The notes under the pieces are model-generated. The model was not told the origin of the DNA. It worked only from the letters and a program-made list of their open reading frames with translations, and did no database searches. From Effrenium voratum (Eukaryota > Sar > Dinophyceae > Suessiales > Symbiodiniaceae), in assembly GCA_963377175.1 (NCBI GenBank), contig CAUJNA010003829.1, positions 317,345 through 381,344 on the forward strand: a DNA stretch of 64,000 nt, given 5' to 3'. The position numbers and the translations under genes were made by a program. Shown here piece by piece: positions 59,357 through 64,000 of the stretch; the first letter of the stretch is position 1; the number at the start of each line of letters is the position of its first letter.

Positions 59357-62300
59357 ATGACCATGGATGCCGCGCGGTCCCTGGCGGTGCAGCTCGTGCT
59401 GAGCCACGCATCGAGTTGGCGAGAAGTGCGGCTTCAGGATCTTCCCCGGCTCTGCGTCGTCCTGCTTCAAGATGATGATGCACTTGGTGCACCCGGACAA
59501 GTGCACGGACCCCCGCGCTGGAGAGGCCTTCGGTGAGATGCAGAGCATGAAGAGCTTGGCGGTCGGCAGTGATCCAGACGCTACTCGCCAGCGGCCCATG
59601 ACTGAGCTGGAGGGGCTTCTGCACCGCGCGCTGTGCAAGATCCGAAATCCGGTGGAGACCGCCGCAGAGGTCATCAATTTCTGTGACGGCCTTCTCCGTC
59701 GGCGCAAGCGCCTTGAGAGATCTGTGTGCCAGGAAGCCTTGGCGAGGCTCCAGTGGCTCAACCTCAATGATGCCAACCTCGAGGAAGCTGAGTCGGTGCG
59801 GGAGCTCCAACGCATCTTTGAAAGGAGGCTCTCAAAGGCTCTTGCGGAGGTTCAGGAGCAGACGGAGGAGCCGGCCGAAAAGCCAAGGTTTAGGAGGAGA
59901 CGGAGGCCCAGGAGCAGACGGAGGCCCATGAGCCGGCAGAGACGGAGGCCCACGAGCCGGCCGAAAAGCCGGCTGAGGCCCAGGAGGAGACGGAGGCCCA
60001 GGAGGAGACGGAGGCCCATGAGCCGGCCGAGGAGCCGGTCGAGGAGCCGGTTGAGGAGGCGGCCGAGGCCCAGGAAACGGAGGCCCATGAGCCGGCCGAG
60101 GAGCCGGTCGAGGAGCCGGTCGAGGAGGCGGCCGAGGCCCAGATGGAGACGGAGGCCCAGGAGGAGACGGAGGCCCATGGGCCGGTCGAGGAGCCGGTCG
60201 AGGAGGCGGCCGAGGCCCAGATGGAGACGGAGGAGCAGACGGAGACGGAGGCCCATGGGCCGGCCGAGGAGCCGGCTGCCCAGGAGGAGACGGAGGCCCA
60301 TGGGCCGGTCGAGGAGCCGGCCGAGGAGCCGGCGGAGCAGATGGAGACGGAGACGGAGGAGCCGGCGGAGCAGATGGAGACGGAGGTCAAGGAGGAGGAG
60401 GTGGAGGAGGTAGAGGAGGAGGTAGAGCTTCCGACACCCGCCCAACTGGGGCACTACACGCAGTTCAAGGAGCAGTTTACCGAGCCTCCCGAAAATAACC
60501 TAAAACACCATCGCCTTGTTTGGGAGCGGACGGACGTGTTCACCATCAGCAACGCTCTGCAGCTCGACGCCGTGCGGCGATGCCCCGACCACAGTCTCTT
60601 TGATGTGCTGATGAGCCTGTTCAAGCGCTCTGTGAATGTGGACCAGGACGGCATTGGGTGGATTCCCGTGCTCCTGCGCCCAGGCCGCACCGCGCCTGGG
60701 CTGAAGGGGCGGATCTTCTCCGGCATCGGTCGGGTGCCCGCACAGGAGGCGCCTGCCAAAAAGCGCAAAGGCAATGAGGGCGCCGTGGATTCCGCTCGGG
60801 CAGAGTTCATGAAGCAGCTGCCGCCGGAGATTCGCAAGGAGATCGAGATGGGGGTCCCAGACACGCTTGTGGGGCGCTCTGCGTTTGCCTTCAAGAAGTT
60901 GGTCCGCTACATTGCGCGGCATCGCCTTGGATCCGTCGAGCTGGACATCAAGAACTCGTTCTTCCAGCTCTTGAACCGACAGAAGCCGCTGCCGCCCATC
61001 ATGGCGGAGTACCTGGACCACCGTGAGGAGAAGCTCGCGCAGATCGGCCGCGTGCTCTTCCACAAGCAGCCCGAGGCCCGCCGGCGCAGCGTGGCGAAGG
61101 AGCTGATGATTGCCCTGGGCTTTGGGGGTGGTTTCGCAAACTGGACGAGCAAGGTGCTGCAGGACATACCCTTGGCTTCGGATGGGGGGGAGCGCGGCGA
61201 GGTGGCTGCTTGGCTCTACGGCTTCGAGACGGCGGCGCGCCTCTACCACGTGGCCGTTTTTGAGCTGCTGCCACAGAAGGCCAAGGTCTGGCACATGGAG
61301 CAGGGCCGCTCCACTGCCTCGGGGGCCTTTGCCCTGTACGCCCACCACGAGAGGTTGCAGATGGAGAAGATGGCGGCGGCAGCGGGCAGGGCCTTCAACG
61401 ACCACCAGCACGACGGCATCGGGGCCCTCCGCTCCGCGAGCGAGGACGTGAAGCGAGCCGTGGATGTCGAGGTGGTCATGCACGAGCTGGAGGACCCGTG
61501 GGCATACGCGGCGGCGAAGTACCCCAACTTGGATTGGAGACTCAAGTCGAAGATGGAGTTCTCCGGGTACCACCAAATGCTCCAGCGCTGCAGGCAGCAC
61601 GTCATACTTGGACGGGCGAGGGCAAACACCGTGGACTTTGCGAAGCTGGCGGCGGCGAAGCTGGTTCCGGTCGTACACGTTCCGGTGGAGGGGGGTGAGA
61701 AGAGGACCACCTACGAAAGCTTCGAGAAGGGAGGCTTCTGGCTGGTGCGAAACCGGGACGACTTGGGCCAGACCGTGGAAGACCTGATGAACACGATGTG
61801 TTGCCCGGTCTTCGAGACAGTCGATGAGAACTACGTGCCGCCGCCGCCCCTCAACGATAATGCCTTCTTCACCGGTCTGTCCTCGTCCGTTCTGGGGCGT
61901 CTGGCAGGCCCGCAGATGGCGGACATCGACGGCGACGAGACACGGCACAAAATCCTCTTTTGCGACGGCATGCTCTACGATTTCAAGGAGCGTGTCCTCC
62001 GATCACCGATCCCCGCCGACCGCATGGGCTTCCACGCGGCGGCGACCTCAGAGATGTGGCAGCCGAGCAAGGCGACCAAGCTCTTCGAGCACATCCTGGC
62101 TTTCTTGAAGGAGCATGTGGAGACGGGGGTGTGTCTGCTCGAGGCCAGCGAGTATGGCAAACAGGTCATCGAGTGCTTCGAGGAATTGGAGCAGGACGGG
62201 TGCGAGATCCTCCGCCACATGAAGGTGTACGGGGACTGGGACTCCGTCCTGTACGAGCTGCGTCTCATGACCAGGGCCATCTCCGCGTCGCCGCGGTTCT

Positions 62301-63189
62301 GCGAGATGTACTACATCTGGGGAAGCCAGGATTCCGGGAAGGACACCAAGGTGAAGATGTTGCACGCCTTCTTCGGTCACAAAGAGAACAACTACGGGGT
62401 GCAGCTTCCGGGAAACTATGTGGTGCAGCAGACTCGCTACCTGTCCGCGAAGGACGGACCCGCGCCTTACCATGCAAGGACTCTAGGCAAGCGGCTGGCC
62501 TGGGCCAGTGAAGTCCCCGAGCACTACTCGTTGGCGGATGACTTCACCAAGCCCTTTTGTGACATGGAAGGTGCGCCAGTCTGCAGCAGGAAGCTCAACA
62601 AGGGTCCCCGGACTTCATGCCTACGGCTTTGCTGGTGGCAACAAGCAATTCCCCTCCCCGTGTGACTCGACCGGATGGGATGCTGCGGCGGCTTTGAGTC
62701 TGCCAGACAACGGTCAGCTTCACCTTGAAGCCGTCCATGGCCACCGAGGAGCGAGCCGTGGATGGCCTCAAGACCCGGATAAACTGAGGAGAGTTCAACA
62801 AGTACATGTTCTTCCTTGCGGCAAATCTCGTGGACTCGTTGGAGATGGAGTACAACCCAGGCACCGAGATCAAGCCGCAGCCACCGGAGATGAAGATGAG
62901 CGCCATGGACCTGGTCCCATGTGCAGACAAGGACGAGGAGGCCAAACCCGAGGCCTCCATGGCGGAGATGTGTGCGCTGGTGCCCTTGAAGGAAGCAAGC
63001 CTCCACACGGAGCTGACGATGGCGCTGAAGACCTACCTCAGCCTGGACACCTTGGGCGCGGCAAAGAGCGTGATCTCGAAGGTGGGGATCAAAGGACAAT
63101 CCTATGGCCCGCGGTACATCTCCACCCTCAAGCAAAATGAGCGCATGGTGGGTGTGAAGCTCCGATCGGCATCGACAAGTAGCTCTTAG
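59357..63189 (+). pseudogene. J-domain, family A polymerase (TVpol-like) and SF3 helicase gene, degenerate
   Basis: Possible start ATG 59357 (MTMDAARSLAVQ). After a frame change near 59,425, MMMHLVHPDKC (HPDK at 59,487) is the core of a DnaJ domain. A second change near 59,885 leads into about 170 residues of E/P/A repeats. From 60,440: VELDIKNSFFQLL (60,937), RRRSVAKELMIALGFGGG (61,083) and FNDHQHDGIG (61,399) are spaced like motifs A, B and C of family A polymerases. YYIWGSQDSGKDTKVKML (62,308) is an SF3 Walker A and LAWASEVPEHY the B region. Past 62,590 the frame breaks, a TGA and a TGA-like break follow, and the C-terminal part resumes at FNKYMFFLAANLVDSLEMEY to 63,189. This is the transposon-virophage polymerase architecture with an added J-domain. 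Confidence 0.7.
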
Positions 63190-63543
63190 GCTGTTGGGTG
63201 ACGCACAGTGTCAGCCATTTGCAGAGACCCGGCAAGTCACGTGAACAGATGGCGTGCTTGCGCAAGGAAAACACTGTCCAACCCTTGCTGTCTTGAGCGC
63301 ACCTCAGATGTCCAACCCTTGTTAGATGCCTCAATGCCTGAGGCTTCTGCGGTCTCGACGTCTTGCTCGGGCAGGTCGATAGGTCGAGGACACGGACGCA
63401 TGGGGATTTAGATTTTTATAATGATGTCGTCCGAGAGACTTGGGGTGCTCTCAGGAAAATCATGCTACCCCAAAAACACGACTCAAAGTACAAGTTTCCA
63501 GCGCTTTATGCAAAGTTTCCAGTTTGGTCCAAAGTAGCCGTAA
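63190..63543. other. Intergenic DNA, no gene seen
   Basis: Nothing recognisable apart from a satellite IV-like word ('tttagatttttata') at 63,406. Confidence 0.5.
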
Positions 63544-64000
63544 TCAGTCGAGGGTCCTGGGCCTTGGAGGCGCCAGGAAGTCGTCCAGCTGCCTGACAGC
63601 TGCCGGCCTGCCCCGCCTCGTCAGTCGGCCCGCCGCGTTGCCGCTGCCCTGGGGCGCCGGCAGCGCCAGCTTTAGCAGGGTCTCCCGGCCCTCGGTGCTC
63701 CGGACGGTCATGGAGTCCACGGCCCGCTGCTGCACGTCGCCGTGCTGAGGGTTGAAGCTCCTCGCCGCGTTCGGAAAGCGCCCGCGTCCTCCACTGCCTT
63801 GATGCGGCGGTTCGTCAAGTCCTTGTTGTGCTGGAACCTGTCGGCGTTGTCTTGGAGGACCCTGAACTCTGTGGCCGGCTGCTTCTCCACGTCTTCCGGG
63901 GCGCCATGCACCGTCTCGTGGGGCGCGCGTTGTAGGCCGAAGCGGTCTGCTCAAAGTGGTCGCTCCACTGGCCGCCCTTGCGGGCCCCGCGCGTGGCCAG
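63544..64000 (-). pseudogene. Second-type DDE integrase, C-terminal part (runs off window)
   Basis: Minus strand. HGAPEDVEKQPATEFRVLQDN, then RRIKAVEDAGAF, RSFNPQHGDVQQ and DDFLAPPRPRTLD match 42,200-42,520 closely. Frame changes near 63,780 and 63,910. The catalytic part lies beyond base 64,000. It faces the copy at 41,618 across 21 kb. Confidence 0.72.

Noticed and set aside
60500..61948. 482-codon minus-strand frame under the TVpol gene
   Set aside because: The plus strand has recognised polymerase and helicase motifs throughout; the minus frame has none.
1..64000. Dinoflagellate spliced-leader relics, rRNA genes and clean tRNA genes
   Set aside because: I looked for the spliced-leader core and conserved rRNA words and saw none; only one poor tRNA-like sequence was found.

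Overview
The window looks like nuclear DNA of a protist, most likely a dinoflagellate of the Symbiodiniaceae type. That is an inference from four things: the family of Ty1/copia retrotransposon present, short GC-AG introns with exons that begin after AG|G, GC-rich tandem satellites in large blocks, and the absence of ordinary dense cellular genes. Almost everything here is mobile or virus-derived DNA, much of it broken.

Region 1 (1 to about 41,200) is element A, a Polinton-like or polinton-like-virus (PLV) provirus bounded by inverted repeats (1-612 and about 40,433-41,200). Left to right it carries a zinc-finger/D12-type adenine methyltransferase (-), a packaging ATPase (+), a minor capsid protein (+), an AT-hook/Lys-Pro-Ala-rich basic protein (+), a 96-residue conserved protein (+), a glycine-zipper membrane protein fused by deletion to the C-terminal half of the major capsid protein (+), about 3 kb of tandem satellites, a C5-type methyltransferase (-), a small conserved protein (+), a coiled-coil protein (+), a protein-primed family B DNA polymerase broken by an internal inversion, three tandem coiled-coil paralogues (+), a DDE integrase (-) and a fibre ending in an S74 chaperone domain (-). 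The integrase is split by a 17.8-kb Ty1/copia retrotransposon (18,069-35,915) with two LTRs and a perfect 5-bp target duplication (AAGCT). That retrotransposon has lost the reverse transcriptase active-site block, carries five in-frame stops in gag, and downstream of pol has about 6.6 kb of extra reading frames, one containing a Tpt1/KptA-like RNA 2'-phosphotransferase domain.

Region 2 (41,200-43,800) holds remnants of a further element (an S74 fragment and a second, different DDE integrase) and small repeats. Region 3 (43,816-53,365) is element B, a second PLV with the same structural gene order as A (ATPase, minor capsid, AT-hook protein, 96-residue protein, glycine-zipper protein, major capsid, conserved small protein) but a different replication gene: a large composite protein with HNH nuclease, polymerase-like palm and SF1 helicase parts. 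An 8.1-kb inversion inside B has cut both this gene and a methyltransferase; undoing it on paper rejoins both in frame.

Region 4 (53,400-59,350) is satellites plus one probable spliced host gene with 45-56-nt introns (55,607-56,230). Region 5 (59,357-63,189) is a degenerate J-domain/family A polymerase (TVpol-like)/SF3 helicase gene, a third replication type. The window ends in a second copy of the Region 2 integrase, in opposite orientation and running off the right edge. No feature here is clearly an intact autonomous element.
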